Origin: Caballeronia cordobensis
GTDB lineage: Bacteria; Pseudomonadota; Gammaproteobacteria; Burkholderiales; Burkholderiaceae
Length of the DNA stretch: 64,000 nt
Direction: 5' to 3'
NCBI RefSeq assembly: GCF_001544575.2
Contig: NZ_FCNY02000004.1
Span: forward strand, 186,001 to 250,000
Shown here: positions 36,373 through 45,834 of the stretch, one piece after another
How the letters are laid out: each line of letters begins with the position of its first letter
How positions within the stretch are numbered: the stretch's first letter is position 1
Notes under the pieces: generated by a model
Database searches by the model: none
Told to the model about the DNA's origin: nothing
What the model saw: only the letters and a program-made list of their open reading frames with translations
Made by a program: the position numbers and the translations under genes

Positions 36373-36590
36373 GGGGGCGTGGGAAAAGGCGGCGGTATGG
36401 TTGTGCGGTCCGCCTTGGAGGAAGGACTCGCGGCGGTGTAGTCACCCGAGGAATGCTGCAGGACGCTGCGGTTCGTCGGTCTGCTGACGGCCAAAAGCGG
36501 AAATCTGTCGGCGATCAGACGAGATCTTTCTTTGACGTCTGCCGCAAACTCTACGGCGCCGGCACAGGCAGACGAATGAAAAATTGGTAA

Positions 36591-36596
36591 TACAAT
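36591..36596 (+). promoter_or_regulatory. Possible -10 of the short Argonaute operon
   Basis: TACAAT (5 of 6 to consensus) lies 54 bp before the SIR2 start in the first AT-rich stretch after the resident gene. No good -35 is present at the right distance, so this is weak. Confidence 0.25.
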
Positions 36597-36650
36597 AGCC
36601 TTTGAATTCAGGATTCCTAGTTTAGACCATAAGAAGAGGTGCGGTCCGCA

Positions 36651-38432
36651 ATGCCGATGTCAGAGATTAAAGAAATTGATTTCCGTCAGCAAGTCATCCA
36701 GAACGGGCAACAACTAATGTGGTTTCTGGGGGCTGGGGCGTCACGTAGTTCCGGGCTTCCGACCGCAACAGACTTAATTTGGGACCTTAAGCTTCGTTAC
36801 TACTGCGCTCAGGAAAACCAAGACGTAGTTGCACACGACGTGAGCAATAGGGCTGTGCAAGCCCGCATTCAGGCGTACATGGACAGTAAAAGCTTTCCGC
36901 CACTTTGGGATCCGGCCGAATACTCGTTCTATTTCGAGCTGCTATTTGGAGGAGACTATTCGTCGCAACAAAAATATCTCAATAAAGCACTTGCCACAGA
37001 GAAAATATCCTCGACGATCGGTCAGCGCGCACTTGCTGCACTCATGCAAATGGGTCTTGCCCGGATCATCTTTACTACGAATTTCGACGAGGTTGTGGAA
37101 TCTACCTATGCCTCAATTGCAGGCAAGAATCTTACGACATTCCACCTTGAAGGATCCTACGCCGCGCTTGAGGCATTGAACTCCGAACGGTTTCCTTTCT
37201 TAGCAAAGGTTCACGGTGACTTTCGTTACCAGACGGTTAAAAATCTTGCAGCCGATTTGCTAAGCAACGATAGAGAAATTCAAAAATGTTTCGTGGCTGC
37301 CTCTGTCCGTTTCGGCATGGTCGTGAGTGGGTACAGTGGGCGCGATCGCAACGTGATGGCGATGTTCGGCGAAGCCATTGAACAGAACAACTCGTTTCCA
37401 CATGGTCTTTATTGGACGGTGCCACGCATTTCCCATGTTGAAGCGTCGGTGCGTCAGTTGATGGATTACGCCAACAGCAAGGGCGTTAAGGGCGGGATTG
37501 TCGAAACCGGCACATTTGATGAAATGCTTGCGAAGATATGGCGATTGGTCTCCGATAAGAATCCGGCCGTCGACGCAAAAGTTAGGAGTGCTACGGCGAA
37601 GCAAGTGAGGATTCCTCTACCTCCTGCCGGATCGGGATACCCCATTCTTCGCACGAACGCGCTTCAAATCAAAAGGGTGCCAGTTAGCTGCGGCGCCATC
37701 GATTATGACGGAGCTGTGGACCTTGCGCAGTTGAAGAGTGTCTTGTTTGAAAAGCGCCCCCAATGCTCAGTCTGCTACACGGATCGCATTCTGTTTTGGG
37801 GAAACGGAAAGGAACTTGTCAAGATATACGAACCGGACCGAGTGAAATCAGTTTCGTCATTCGAGATTGATGATCTAGTCGTCGCAATCAACACTTCAAC
37901 CTATTTTAAGTCGATGGTGGAGGAAACGGTTGCGAATGCATTAATTTACGAAAAGCCTCTCGTTCTTCGCAAGCAGAGAAAAACTTGGTATGCGATTACT
38001 GACCACAAAGAAGCGAGCAGTGATACGTTAAAACCATTGCGAGAGGCACTTTCCTGGAAGGATAGAGACGGCAAAATGCACAACGGTGTTGTAAACGGCC
38101 AGGTGGCTGGACTCAAGGATGTGTATTGGGCTGAGGCTGTTTCGCTGAGGGTTGAAGAGCGGAACGGCCAGATATGGTTGCTTCTGAAACCGGATATTTG
38201 GATTTCTCCAAATAAGATGCGCGAACAGGCAACTGACTTTGTCTACAAGAAAAAAATACGTCGATACAATAAACAGGCTTCAGAAATTCTGAGCGCTTGG
38301 ATCAAAATTCTTCTCGGAAGCATTGGGAAGGGCGAGGCAATAGTCACCGCGTACAAAGGCACGGACCATCCCGCGCAATTCCAAATTATTACACGCTCTG
38401 CATTTAGCAAGAGGAGCGGCACAAATGACTAA
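36651..38432 (+). CDS. SIR2-APAZ effector of a short Argonaute (SPARSA) system
   Basis: A 593-residue protein. The N-terminal SIR2 domain has the NAD-binding [13 protein letters not shown] (about 25-37), TTNFD (142-146), catalytic HGD (188-190) and SGYSGRD (226-232), all intact. About residues 310-590 are an APAZ-type region, which mimics the N/L1/L2 part of long Argonautes and binds the pAgo partner. In characterised SIR2-APAZ/pAgo pairs the complex uses a guide RNA to detect invading DNA, then degrades NAD and kills or stalls the cell. The next gene overlaps by 8 bp and encodes the pAgo. GAGGTG lies 9 bases before the ATG. Codon use is far less GC-rich than flanking DNA. Confidence 0.88.
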   Translation: MPMSEIKEIDFRQQVIQNGQQLMWFLGAGASRSSGLPTATDLIWDLKLRYYCAQENQDVVAHDVSNRAVQARIQAYMDSKSFPPLWDPAEYSFYFELLFGGDYSSQQKYLNKALATEKISSTIGQRALAALMQMGLARIIFTTNFDEVVESTYASIAGKNLTTFHLEGSYAALEALNSERFPFLAKVHGDFRYQTVKNLAADLLSNDREIQKCFVAASVRFGMVVSGYSGRDRNVMAMFGEAIEQNNSFPHGLYWTVPRISHVEASVRQLMDYANSKGVKGGIVETGTFDEMLAKIWRLVSDKNPAVDAKVRSATAKQVRIPLPPAGSGYPILRTNALQIKRVPVSCGAIDYDGAVDLAQLKSVLFEKRPQCSVCYTDRILFWGNGKELVKIYEPDRVKSVSSFEIDDLVVAINTSTYFKSMVEETVANALIYEKPLVLRKQRKTWYAITDHKEASSDTLKPLREALSWKDRDGKMHNGVVNGQVAGLKDVYWAEAVSLRVEERNGQIWLLLKPDIWISPNKMREQATDFVYKKKIRRYNKQASEILSAWIKILLGSIGKGEAIVTAYKGTDHPAQFQIITRSAFSKRSGTND

Positions 38433-39849
38433 CGATCCTAGTGAACTGCCAGCCAATTCCATCCTACCGGAACCGAACCTGCTTTTTGCGGGCGGAAAGA
38501 CTCACGCTCATCCGCTTCGCGGTCTAATGGATCACGGGCCGTATAGCCTTGACATCGGCGCGCCGACAGTGGTTCGGCTGGCGTACCTCGCGCCGATGGA
38601 CCTCCTTCCAAGGCTCGATGCGCTTGTTCGAGAATTGATGGGCAAGCAGCAAGTACGCGAGGCTCCCAACTACTACATCGCGTACGAGGGGTTCGAAAAT
38701 ATCTTTCGAACTCGGCTCATCCCGGCGCCGGAATGTCTACGTCTGGCTACGCCGAATGAATGCAATGCCATGGCCTCTGCTGGGAATGGCAACGGTCTAG
38801 CCGAATTGATCTTGCAGGCAAGCCTTCCCCTACAGAAGCTTAAACATACCTTTGACGTACTCATTGTCTATTTGCCTGCGGTATGGAAGGCATCTTATCT
38901 CTACGAGGGCTTCAATCTTCATGACAAAATCAAAGCGAACGTCGCGCCACTCAACATTCCGATACAGATTGTCAATGACACCATGTTCGAGCGGACGTGT
39001 CGTGCGCAGGTTGCCTGGGGATTGAGTGTTGCCCTTTATGCGAAGGCAAACGGAATTCCGTGGAAGCTCGCTGATTGGGACAAAGACGAAGCGTATATCG
39101 GGCTTAGCTATGCCATCAAAAAGCTTGAGGACGGTGTTGAATACAGCACTTGTTGCAGTCAGGTTTTTGATCCGGATGGAACCGGCTTCGAATTCATCGC
39201 CTACGATGCGCGCGATTATACAACCGATCGAAAAGGCAATCCCTACCTGACGTATCAAGAGATGCAATCTGTACTCTCGAAAAGCTTGTTGCTTTATCAA
39301 AACTCTCACAACGGGCGGTTACCGAAGAAGATCTATGTCCATAAGACGACGCACTTCACTGAGGATGAAATTCAGGGTGCGTTCGATGCTTTCGGGTCGA
39401 AGATGGAAATAGAGTTGATTCAAATCGTGCGTGGAAGCAATTGGTATGGTTTAAAAATTGACGGTCCAAACAAATGGAATACGAAACCTGCCCCTGCAGG
39501 ATATTCGGTTGATCGGGGGCTTTATCAACCGCTTACCGAAAACGAGTGCCTATTGTGGACACAGGGATCTGTCGATAAGATCAATCAGCAGAATCCTAAT
39601 CAACCAGTTTTTAAAGAGGCGCCGCTCAAACCTCTCGCCAGTCCGATCATGCTGCGTCGTTTTTCCGGCGCAGGAGGCTGGCATGCGACATGTGCAAGTA
39701 TTCTTGCGCTCACGAGGGTCGATTGGAATAACAACACACTATATAAGACGTTGCCGGTCACGCTGGTGTATTCACAGGTCTTTGCGGAAGTCGTAAAGCA
39801 ATCGTCTGCCATCGTGAATGAGGTCTACGATTACCGGATGTTCATGTGA
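38425..39849 (+). CDS. Short prokaryotic Argonaute (MID-PIWI), catalytically inactive
   Basis: A 474-residue short pAgo with no N or PAZ domain. The MID 5'-phosphate-binding pocket is suggested by [20 protein letters not shown] (about 164-183, H-x3-K and a distal Gln). In PIWI the first catalytic strand reads AYIGLSYAI (223-231), so the DEDX Asp is absent, and the second position reads [14 protein letters not shown] (302-315), also without the Asp. It ends in the hydrophobic YDYRMFM. It should bind guide RNA and target DNA without cutting and activate its SIR2-APAZ partner. GAGGAG precedes the start, which overlaps the partner stop. Known heterodimers of this type come from Geobacter and from Burkholderiaceae. 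Confidence 0.88.
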   Translation: MTNDPSELPANSILPEPNLLFAGGKTHAHPLRGLMDHGPYSLDIGAPTVVRLAYLAPMDLLPRLDALVRELMGKQQVREAPNYYIAYEGFENIFRTRLIPAPECLRLATPNECNAMASAGNGNGLAELILQASLPLQKLKHTFDVLIVYLPAVWKASYLYEGFNLHDKIKANVAPLNIPIQIVNDTMFERTCRAQVAWGLSVALYAKANGIPWKLADWDKDEAYIGLSYAIKKLEDGVEYSTCCSQVFDPDGTGFEFIAYDARDYTTDRKGNPYLTYQEMQSVLSKSLLLYQNSHNGRLPKKIYVHKTTHFTEDEIQGAFDAFGSKMEIELIQIVRGSNWYGLKIDGPNKWNTKPAPAGYSVDRGLYQPLTENECLLWTQGSVDKINQQNPNQPVFKEAPLKPLASPIMLRRFSGAGGWHATCASILALTRVDWNNNTLYKTLPVTLVYSQVFAEVVKQSSAIVNEVYDYRMFM

Positions 39850-40010
39850 ACAATCGATGAAAAACTGTTTCAAATCAAGCGCTGGGATAGGCTGTCATCG
39901 GATGGACGTCGCATGCTATTTTCAAGTCGCTCCTGCGATCATCGACACCTGGGAAATATGACTTGTGCCGGGCGAGGATCTGACCACTACTGTTAGCTGC
40001 ACCAACGTTC

Positions 40011-40244
40011 ATGGATGAGAAAATCAACAATCAAATCCTTGCCGGTGAAATCACCGCACTGGCCATTGACACGACGATTTTCGAAAAGAACAGTCTCGCG
40101 CCGGAGAGCGGGCTGCTCGCTCGGCTCGAGCAGTTTCGCGAGAGCGATTTTGAACTCGTCACAGCGAACACGGTGGCTAACGAGGTGAAGCGGCATCTCG
40201 CGAAAAATGCAACGGACGCGACGACGTCGGATTGTTGCCGATAA
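40011..40244 (+). pseudogene. PIN-domain protein fragment
   Basis: An open frame of 77 codons containing TALAIDTTIFEKNSLAPESG and FELVTANTVANEVKRHLAKN. An Asp followed by Thr and a downstream Glu in NTVANEVKRH resemble the first two acidic positions of PIN-type ribonucleases. The frame then breaks into unrelated residues (DATTSDCCR) and stops, whereas PIN proteins of this kind normally run 130 residues or more, so it is probably a decayed remnant. Composition matches the preceding defence genes. It lies 161 bp after the pAgo stop. Confidence 0.5.
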
Positions 40245-40480
40245 CGCACGACGTGTATTTCAACGACATCGAACCGGAGTAGATGAGCGACCCCGGCAAC
40301 TATGACACTGCGACCGGGCATAAGGTAAGCGCACGCTTTCAGCAAGTCACGACTGCCTTGCCTTGCGATCTCGCTCCCCTTCCTTTATCGGTAAGCGGTT
40401 GGATCGCCGCAAGCTGGCCGAGGATGAAAACCACCTTTGTATCCACGCGGGACTGAAGGATCGCTGCGAGGCCGCAAGAA
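40245..40480. other. Non-coding tail of the accessory region
   Basis: About 240 bp between the PIN fragment and lldP with only short frames and no recognisable domain. It probably contains the degenerate rest of the PIN gene and the junction back to host DNA. No tRNA, direct repeat or attachment site was recognised. Confidence 0.5.
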
Positions 40481-40512
40481 CCCACCCACACCCCGCCCCC
40501 CCTCACCCCCCC
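40481..40512 (-). other. G-rich tract at the lldP 3' end (potential G-quadruplex)
   Basis: Read on the minus strand there are five G-runs of 7, 7, 4, 3 and 3, separated by 1-3 bases. The first run is in the last lldP codons and the TGA stop lies between the first two. Four or more G-runs with short loops meet the usual G-quadruplex rule and could affect transcript ends. Confidence 0.6.
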
Positions 40513-42314
40513 GGCGGCACCGGAATCATCCACGGGAACACATAAGCCTGCAGCATCGCGATAATACCGATCACCGCCGCCCCCGCGATCGAATGGAAAA
40601 ACACCGTCCGGAAAATCGGCCCTAACGCAAACGCGCGCTCTTTCGGATCGTCATAGCACGCGGCGCACGCGACCATGATCGATTGCGCATCGATCATCTT
40701 GCCCATCACGCCGCCCGTCGAATTCGTCGCGACGATAAGGATCGGATTGAGATTGAGCTGTTGCGCGGTGATGCGCTGCAGGCTGCCGAAGAGCGCGTTC
40801 GAAGCCGTGTCGGAACCCGTCAGGAACACGCCGAGCCAGCCGAGGAACGCCGCGAAGAACGGATAGAACACGCCCGCGCCCGTGAACGCCAGGCCGAGGA
40901 CGGCATCCGTGCCCGAGTAGCGCGTGAGAAAGCCAAGACCCAGCACCTGCGCAATGACGAGCACCGGAATCTTCATGCGGCGCATGGTCTGCGTGAACGC
41001 GTCCTTCCACTGCGAAGCGGACAGACGCAGCACGAAGCCCGACAGCATCGCCGCGACGAACACGCCCGTGCCCGCCGCCGACAGCCAGTTGATCGTGAAG
41101 CGCGCCGCTTCCGCCTTCGCATTGACGGGCGCGACGGGCGGCATGCGTTGCACGAGGTTGTGCAGCGCGGGCATGTCCCACACCGGTAGCGACAGCGTGC
41201 CCTTGAACGGCGAGCCCAAAAGCGTCGTGGAGAACGGGACGCCCGCGAACACGTTATTCAGGAATTTCTTGAATTCGGGCACGCCCCACAGCGCACAACA
41301 CGCGATCAGAATCACCCACGGCATCCACGCATAAATCGTTTCGCCGACCGAATACTTGTACTTCCATTCCGCCTTGTTCAACGCGACCGTCGTCGTGGTC
41401 TTGCCCTGCTGCGCCAACGCCTCGCGCTCGGACCTGAGCAGAAAGCGCGTCTTCGGATGCCACACGAAACGCAGGAACAGCGCCGTGCAGATCACCGAGA
41501 ACACGCCCGACACCACATCCGTCATCAAATGCAGCGCGTGACTGCCGGACGCGTAGAACTGCATGATCGCGAACGAGCCGCCCGCGCAGAGCATCGCCGG
41601 CCACACTTCGAAGACTTCCTTCCACGAGCCGCCTTCCATTTTCACGAAGGTCGCGACGAGCCAGAACGGCACGAGCACCGAGACGAGCGGCAACTGATGG
41701 CCCGCCATCGCGGAGAGCGTGACCTGATCGAGTTCGCTGACGGCGGCGAGCGTGACGATCGGCGTGCCGATCGCGCCCCACGCGACAGGCGCCGTATTCG
41801 CAAGCAGATTCAGCACGGCGGACTGGAACGGCCGGAAGCCGAGCCCCACCATCACCGCCCCGGCAATCGCCACCGGCGTGCCGAATCCCGACGTGCCCTC
41901 TATGATCGCGCCGAACGAAAACGCGATCAGCACGCACTGCAAGCGCCGGTCGAAGGAGATGTGGACGATCGAATCCTTGACGATCTCGAACTTGCCGGTC
42001 ACGACGCTCATCGTGTAGAGAAACATCGCGGCCAGCACGATCCAGATGATGCCGAGAAATCCCGAAAGCGAGCCGAGCGCGAACGCCGACACCGCCGATG
42101 TCACCGGCATCCGGAACACGAGACACGAGATGATGAACGCGGCAATCACGCCGAAGAACGCCGCATACGGCGCCGATATGCCCAGATGCACGTTGCCCTG
42201 CGAGTCGCGATGGCGATGCAGCGCAATGAAATAAAGCAGCGTGAGAATCGGAATCGCCGCGACGATCGTAGAAAGGAAGACATTGCCCAGCGGGTTGTAC
42301 GTCTGATGGTACAT
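40503..42314 (-). CDS. lldP: L-lactate permease family
   Basis: A 603-residue membrane carrier with 12 or more hydrophobic segments. Family marks are MYHQTYNPLGNVFLSTIVAA at the N terminus, FGAIIEGTSGFGTPVAIAGA, and FGSLQRITAQQLNLNPILIV with NSTGGVMGKMIDAQSI near the end. LctP-type proteins import lactate or glycolate with protons. GAGGAAAC precedes the ATG. No lldD or other lactate dehydrogenase gene is adjacent in the window. Confidence 0.92.
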   Translation of the reverse strand: MYHQTYNPLGNVFLSTIVAAIPILTLLYFIALHRHRDSQGNVHLGISAPYAAFFGVIAAFIISCLVFRMPVTSAVSAFALGSLSGFLGIIWIVLAAMFLYTMSVVTGKFEIVKDSIVHISFDRRLQCVLIAFSFGAIIEGTSGFGTPVAIAGAVMVGLGFRPFQSAVLNLLANTAPVAWGAIGTPIVTLAAVSELDQVTLSAMAGHQLPLVSVLVPFWLVATFVKMEGGSWKEVFEVWPAMLCAGGSFAIMQFYASGSHALHLMTDVVSGVFSVICTALFLRFVWHPKTRFLLRSEREALAQQGKTTTTVALNKAEWKYKYSVGETIYAWMPWVILIACCALWGVPEFKKFLNNVFAGVPFSTTLLGSPFKGTLSLPVWDMPALHNLVQRMPPVAPVNAKAEAARFTINWLSAAGTGVFVAAMLSGFVLRLSASQWKDAFTQTMRRMKIPVLVIAQVLGLGFLTRYSGTDAVLGLAFTGAGVFYPFFAAFLGWLGVFLTGSDTASNALFGSLQRITAQQLNLNPILIVATNSTGGVMGKMIDAQSIMVACAACYDDPKERAFALGPIFRTVFFHSIAGAAVIGIIAMLQAYVFPWMIPVPPGG

Positions 42315-42519
42315 GTCGTTTCCTCGTTGATCTTGGATTCGAAACGTGCCCGCGGTCCGGACGAAACGACACGCCGCCGGATACGCGAGCGCCCGGGCAA
42401 CAGCGATTCCTTACAGATTTACTCCCGATTCTTTGAAGGTATAGCGGGACGAAAGGTCGATTTCAAGTTTTGCGACAGCGCGCGAATAAGCGCCGGCGGT
42501 GTGCGCAATCCGGTGAGGG

Positions 42520-43623
42520 TCAAACGGTATGCGCTTCCTTTTCAGCCATCACCCCCGCATCGACGGCAACGGGCACACGCCGCGCGAGCGCGCACATCAG
42601 CTCATAGCCGATCGTGCCGGAAGGCTCCGCGACCTCATCCACCTTGATCCGCTCGCCCCACAGTTCGACCGATGAACCGATGCCCGCCGCGGGACACGGC
42701 GTGAGATCGACGGTGAGCATGTCCATCGACACCCGCCCCACGATGCGCGTGCTCACGCCGTCCACCGCGACGGGCGTGCCTGCGGGCGCGTGGCGCGGAT
42801 AGCCGTCCGCGTAGCCGCATGCGACCACGCCGATCTTCATCGGGCGATCCGCGGCGAACGTGCGGCCATAGCCGATGGTTTCGCCGGGCGTAAGCGTCTG
42901 CACGCCGATAATGCGGCTCGACAGCGTCATCGCGGCGCGCAGACCGGCGTCTTCGATATGCCGCGCGCAGCCCGTCGGCGATGCGCCGTACAGGATCGTT
43001 CCGGGCCGCACCCAGTCGCGATGCGCGCGCGGGTGCCATAGCACCGCCGCCGAATTGGCCAGCGAGCGCGTGCCGGGCAGATCGCGCGCGACGGCGTCGA
43101 ATGCGTCGATTTGCCAGTCGATGGCGCCGTCGTCCGCGTTCGCAAAGTGGCTCATCAGACCGATGGAGCCGATCGACCCGATCGCCGACGCGCGCCGCCA
43201 CGCGCGCTCGAACTCGCCCGGCCGGAAGCCGAGCCGGTTCATGCCGGAGTTCATTTTCAACTGGATATCGATGCGCTCGCGCGGCCGCGCGGCTTCGAGC
43301 ATGGCCAGCTGCTCCTCGCAATGCACGGTGACGGTCAGCCGATGCCGGTCCGCCGTCTCGACATCCTTCGGTTCGAACACGCCTTCGAGCAGCAGAACGG
43401 GCTTCGTCCAGCCGAGTTCGCGCACGCGCACGGCTTCGTCGAGATCGAGCAGCGCGATGCCATCGGCCTCCGCAAGCGCCGGATAGATGCGCTCGATGCC
43501 ATGACCGTACGCATTCGCCTTGATGACGGACCACACGCGCGAAGACGGCGCGGTGCGTTTGACGGCCCGGAGATTGTGACGAATGGCATCGAGATGAATG
43601 CGCGCGGAAATCGGACGTGGCAT
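42520..43623 (-). CDS. alr: Alanine racemase
   Basis: A 367-residue PLP-dependent racemase. The N-terminal barrel carries the PLP lysine in [13 protein letters not shown]. The C-terminal domain carries the second catalytic Tyr region [10 protein letters not shown] and [13 protein letters not shown]. It interconverts L- and D-alanine for peptidoglycan or for alanine use. ATG 43623 matches the family N terminus ([18 protein letters not shown]); an upstream ATG adds 18 unlikely residues. No dad-operon dehydrogenase is adjacent, so biosynthetic or catabolic use cannot be separated. Confidence 0.92.
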   Translation of the reverse strand: MPRPISARIHLDAIRHNLRAVKRTAPSSRVWSVIKANAYGHGIERIYPALAEADGIALLDLDEAVRVRELGWTKPVLLLEGVFEPKDVETADRHRLTVTVHCEEQLAMLEAARPRERIDIQLKMNSGMNRLGFRPGEFERAWRRASAIGSIGSIGLMSHFANADDGAIDWQIDAFDAVARDLPGTRSLANSAAVLWHPRAHRDWVRPGTILYGASPTGCARHIEDAGLRAAMTLSSRIIGVQTLTPGETIGYGRTFAADRPMKIGVVACGYADGYPRHAPAGTPVAVDGVSTRIVGRVSMDMLTVDLTPCPAAGIGSSVELWGERIKVDEVAEPSGTIGYELMCALARRVPVAVDAGVMAEKEAHTV

Positions 43624-43754
43624 GGCGATCTGTTTTTCGGTCGATAGGCAGTGGATTGACCGATCGTATCGATTCAATGGCAGTGGTTGTTAATATATTT
43701 CTGCCGATTTTCAGTCGATACGCCTGATTCGCCGCCCTTCGCCGCCCTTCGCCG

Positions 43755-44324
43755 TCAGCTCAGATACCCGAGATGCTCGGCCAGAATGACGCAGCCGACG
43801 CCGATCAGGATCACCCCGCCCGCAATCTCCGCGCGCTTGCCGATCGTCGCGCCGACGATCCTGCCGACCATCACGCCGATCGTCACCATCAGCATGGTCG
43901 CGAAGCCGATGGTCGCGGCGGTCGAGAAGATATCGACGTCGATGAACGCGAGGCCCGCGCCGACCGCCATCGCATCGATGCTGGTCGCAAAGCCCGTCAG
44001 CGCCAGCACCCAGAACGAATGCGAGTTGGGTTTTTCCTCGTCGTGGCTCGGCGCGCCGAAGCCCTCGCGGATCATGCGCGCGCCGAGCAGGCCGAGCAGG
44101 CCGAACGCGATCCAGTGGTCCCAGGCGGTCACGTATTGCGCGGCCGCCTTGCCGAGCGCCCAGCCGGCGAGCGGCGTCAGCGCTTCGATCACGCCGAAGA
44201 TCACGCCGGTCTTCAGCGCTTCCGCGATGCGGGGCTTGTGCAGGCTCGCGCCCTTGCCGACCGCGGCGGCGAAGGCGTCGGTGGACATGGCGAAGGCAAG
44301 GAATATCGTGGATGCGAGGTTCAT
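43755..44324 (-). CDS. mntP: Manganese exporter MntP
   Basis: A 189-residue inner-membrane protein with six predicted helices. The conserved acidic membrane motifs [16 protein letters not shown] and [18 protein letters not shown] are the family signature, with Asp residues thought to bind Mn2+. The start at 44324 gives the standard [19 protein letters not shown] terminus. The 5' leader contains a yybP-ykoY element, so expression is expected to rise with Mn2+. Confidence 0.94.
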   Translation of the reverse strand: MNLASTIFLAFAMSTDAFAAAVGKGASLHKPRIAEALKTGVIFGVIEALTPLAGWALGKAAAQYVTAWDHWIAFGLLGLLGARMIREGFGAPSHDEEKPNSHSFWVLALTGFATSIDAMAVGAGLAFIDVDIFSTAATIGFATMLMVTIGVMVGRIVGATIGKRAEIAGGVILIGVGCVILAEHLGYLS

Positions 44325-44387
44325 CGAGTAGCGCTCTGGTCGGGCAAGATGGAACGACAGAACGCGCGCCCGACCGGTCGCGAATTC

Positions 44388-44503
44388 TGTCGATGGTCTT
44401 GCCAACCTGTGATGGCTGCTCATGCCACGACCTGAACGGCCGAGCGTGTTGACATGAGCGCTTTTCCGGTGCGGAAAAGCCGGCTACTCCCCAGCGAAGA
44501 AAC
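44388..44503 (-). promoter_or_regulatory. yybP-ykoY manganese riboswitch
   Basis: In the leader of mntP the minus strand shows, in order, GGGGAGTAGCCGG (44480-44492), a GC hairpin CTTTTCCGCACCGGAAAAG, GTCAACACGCTCGG, a GGCATGAG segment and GGCAAGACC (44395-44403). This order of GGGGAGUAG, GUCAACA-x-CUCG and CAAGACC is the conserved yybP-ykoY core, which binds Mn2+ and is known upstream of mntP in proteobacteria. The mntP start lies about 64 bp beyond. The limits are approximate. Confidence 0.85.
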
Positions 44504-44603
44504 GTGAGCTTAACACGGCTGCGCGGCCGTTCCTGCGCTCGCGGGGCCATTGGGATAGAGTGAATCCGCAGTGCCGCGCCCTCACCGTTTCCAAGGAGGC
44601 ACC

Positions 44604-45050
44604 ATGCAGGCAGCCCACCTGACCCAGCCGGCCGCGCGCGAAGCGGTCGAGCGTCTCTATCGCGCGTTTGCCACGCAGGACGTCGCGCTCTTGCGCGAAG
44701 CCGTCACGCCCGACTGGGAATACCTTCCCGAGCCGCCCGGACAACGGCATGGCCCCGATCAGATGATCCCCATCTTCGAAGATCTCGCGAGCGCGCTGCC
44801 CGACATGCGCATCCAGATTCTCGACATGCTGGTGCAGGACAACCGCGTGGGCACACGCGCGGAAGTGAGCGGCACACAGTCCGGCCCGCTGATGGGCATT
44901 GCCGCGACGAAAAAGCCGATCCGCTTCGCGATCCATTCGTTCCACGAACTGCGCGACGGCCGCGTGGCGAAGACCTGGCATCTCGAAGACTGGCTCAGCG
45001 TGTTCCGGCAACTCGACGCCGTGCCGCAGAAGATCGATCCGCCGGTCTAG
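44604..45050 (+). CDS. SnoaL-like / ester-cyclase-type protein
   Basis: A 148-residue single-domain NTF2-like (SnoaL) fold. Typical features are AVERLYRAFATQDVALLREA at the start, the GPDQMIPIFEDLASALPDMR helix and DGRVAKTWHLEDWLSVFRQL at the end. Such proteins include polyketide cyclases and many small-molecule binders of unknown role. AAGGAG 5 bases before ATG 44604 decides the start. Its last 4 bp overlap the stop of the convergent hypothetical gene. Confidence 0.82.
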   Translation: MQAAHLTQPAAREAVERLYRAFATQDVALLREAVTPDWEYLPEPPGQRHGPDQMIPIFEDLASALPDMRIQILDMLVQDNRVGTRAEVSGTQSGPLMGIAATKKPIRFAIHSFHELRDGRVAKTWHLEDWLSVFRQLDAVPQKIDPPV

Positions 45051-45523
45051 CCGCGGCGCGTTGCGCTTTTCGCGTTCACGCGCAGAACATGCTCCACGCA
45101 TAGTCCGACGAGCGTCGCGTCGAGGCGCTCCAGCGCGCACGCGGCTTCGCGCAACGCGGGTGTATCGGTGCCGAAGGAGTCGAAGAAAAGCAACTCGCGC
45201 TGACGGGCGGCCACGCGCGCCGATTGCACGGCCGCGCTCAGCTCACGCATGCGGCCAAATCCCGCCGCCCGCGCTTTCTCTTCCAGCAGCCCGGCCAACG
45301 CTTCGAGCGATTGCGGCGCGCGTCGCGCGATGCGGGCGCGACCACCGTCGAAAAGGGATAAAAAGCGCAGCACGCTGCCGTGCAAGCGCCGATGCGCATC
45401 GACGAGATCGCGTATCGATTCGGCGCGCTCGTGATCGCGCGCCGCCTTGACGGTGGTGATGGTCGCGCCGTAGCCGACGCCGGCGGACTCACGGCTGGAG
45501 GATTCGATGGTTTGCGTCAGCAT
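45047..45523 (-). CDS. Hypothetical helical protein
   Basis: 158 residues, largely predicted alpha-helical and rich in Ala, Arg and Leu (ALREAACALERLDATLVGLC), with no signal peptide or membrane segment. I do not recognise a family. The gene starts just after a long palindrome that probably lies in its promoter, and it converges with the SnoaL gene with a 4-bp overlap. Confidence 0.6.
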   Translation of the reverse strand: MLTQTIESSSRESAGVGYGATITTVKAARDHERAESIRDLVDAHRRLHGSVLRFLSLFDGGRARIARRAPQSLEALAGLLEEKARAAGFGRMRELSAAVQSARVAARQRELLFFDSFGTDTPALREAACALERLDATLVGLCVEHVLRVNAKSATRRG

Positions 45524-45530
45524 GAAAAGG

Positions 45531-45566
45531 TCGATGCGCTATATATTCATGAATATAGCGCATCGA
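45531..45566. repeat. Long palindrome in divergent promoter
   Basis: The left arm TCGATGCGCTATATATTCA and right arm TGAATATAGCGCATCGA are complementary except for one extra TA in the left arm. The 36-bp element begins 8 bp upstream of the minus-strand hypothetical gene and about 110 bp before the 44-codon gene on the other strand. It could be an operator or a hairpin. The AT-rich centre stands out from the GC-rich surroundings. Confidence 0.75.
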
Positions 45567-45627
45567 CGATTCGCCCGCGCGCACAGTCAATTTCCCGAAA
45601 GGAATTTGTTGCGATGCGTCGAGTATG

Positions 45628-45653
45628 CTAACCTAGGGTTATTACCTAGTTAG
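45628..45653. repeat. CTAAC(C)TAGG inverted repeat with further CCTAG copies
   Basis: CTAACCTAGG and CCTAGTTAG form a near-perfect inverted repeat with a 7-bp centre; another CCCTAG follows at 45657-45663. It lies immediately before the ribosome-binding site of the 44-codon gene and is a candidate binding site controlling it. Confidence 0.5.
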
Positions 45654-45677
45654 TTACCCCTAGTCAGGAGTTCGATC

Positions 45678-45812
45678 ATGGGCATCATCGCCGCCACCCC
45701 TATCGCTTTCGTTTCGTTCATCGCCGTCAAGCTGCGCAGCGCCGCGCGCGACGCCCTGGCCGCGCGCGCGAAAGTCAGCGCCCTGATGGCCGAAGCCTAT
45801 CGCCGCGCGTAA
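45678..45812 (+). CDS. Small 44-residue protein
   Basis: A short gene with AGGAG 7 bases before its ATG. The translation starts MGIIAATPIAFVSFIAVKLR, a possible hydrophobic segment of about 17 residues, followed by an amphipathic Ala/Arg-rich helix ending in ALMAEAYRRA. The strong ribosome-binding site and the repeat-rich upstream region support expression. The size and charge layout suggest membrane or nucleic-acid association, but the family is not recognised. Confidence 0.55.
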   Translation: MGIIAATPIAFVSFIAVKLRSAARDALAARAKVSALMAEAYRRA

Positions 45813-45834
45813 AGCACGACGAAGGCTCCGCGCT

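Noticed and set aside
36373..36590. Possible integration scar or gene between DUF4239 and SIR2-APAZ
   Set aside because: No repeats, tRNA end or coding signal could be identified in this short stretch.
33915..39849. TIR gene plus SIR2 gene as a Thoeris (ThsB/ThsA) system
   Set aside because: The SIR2 protein is followed at once by a short Argonaute and has an APAZ-like C terminus, not the SLOG or Macro domain of ThsA. A host-like membrane gene separates it from the TIR gene.
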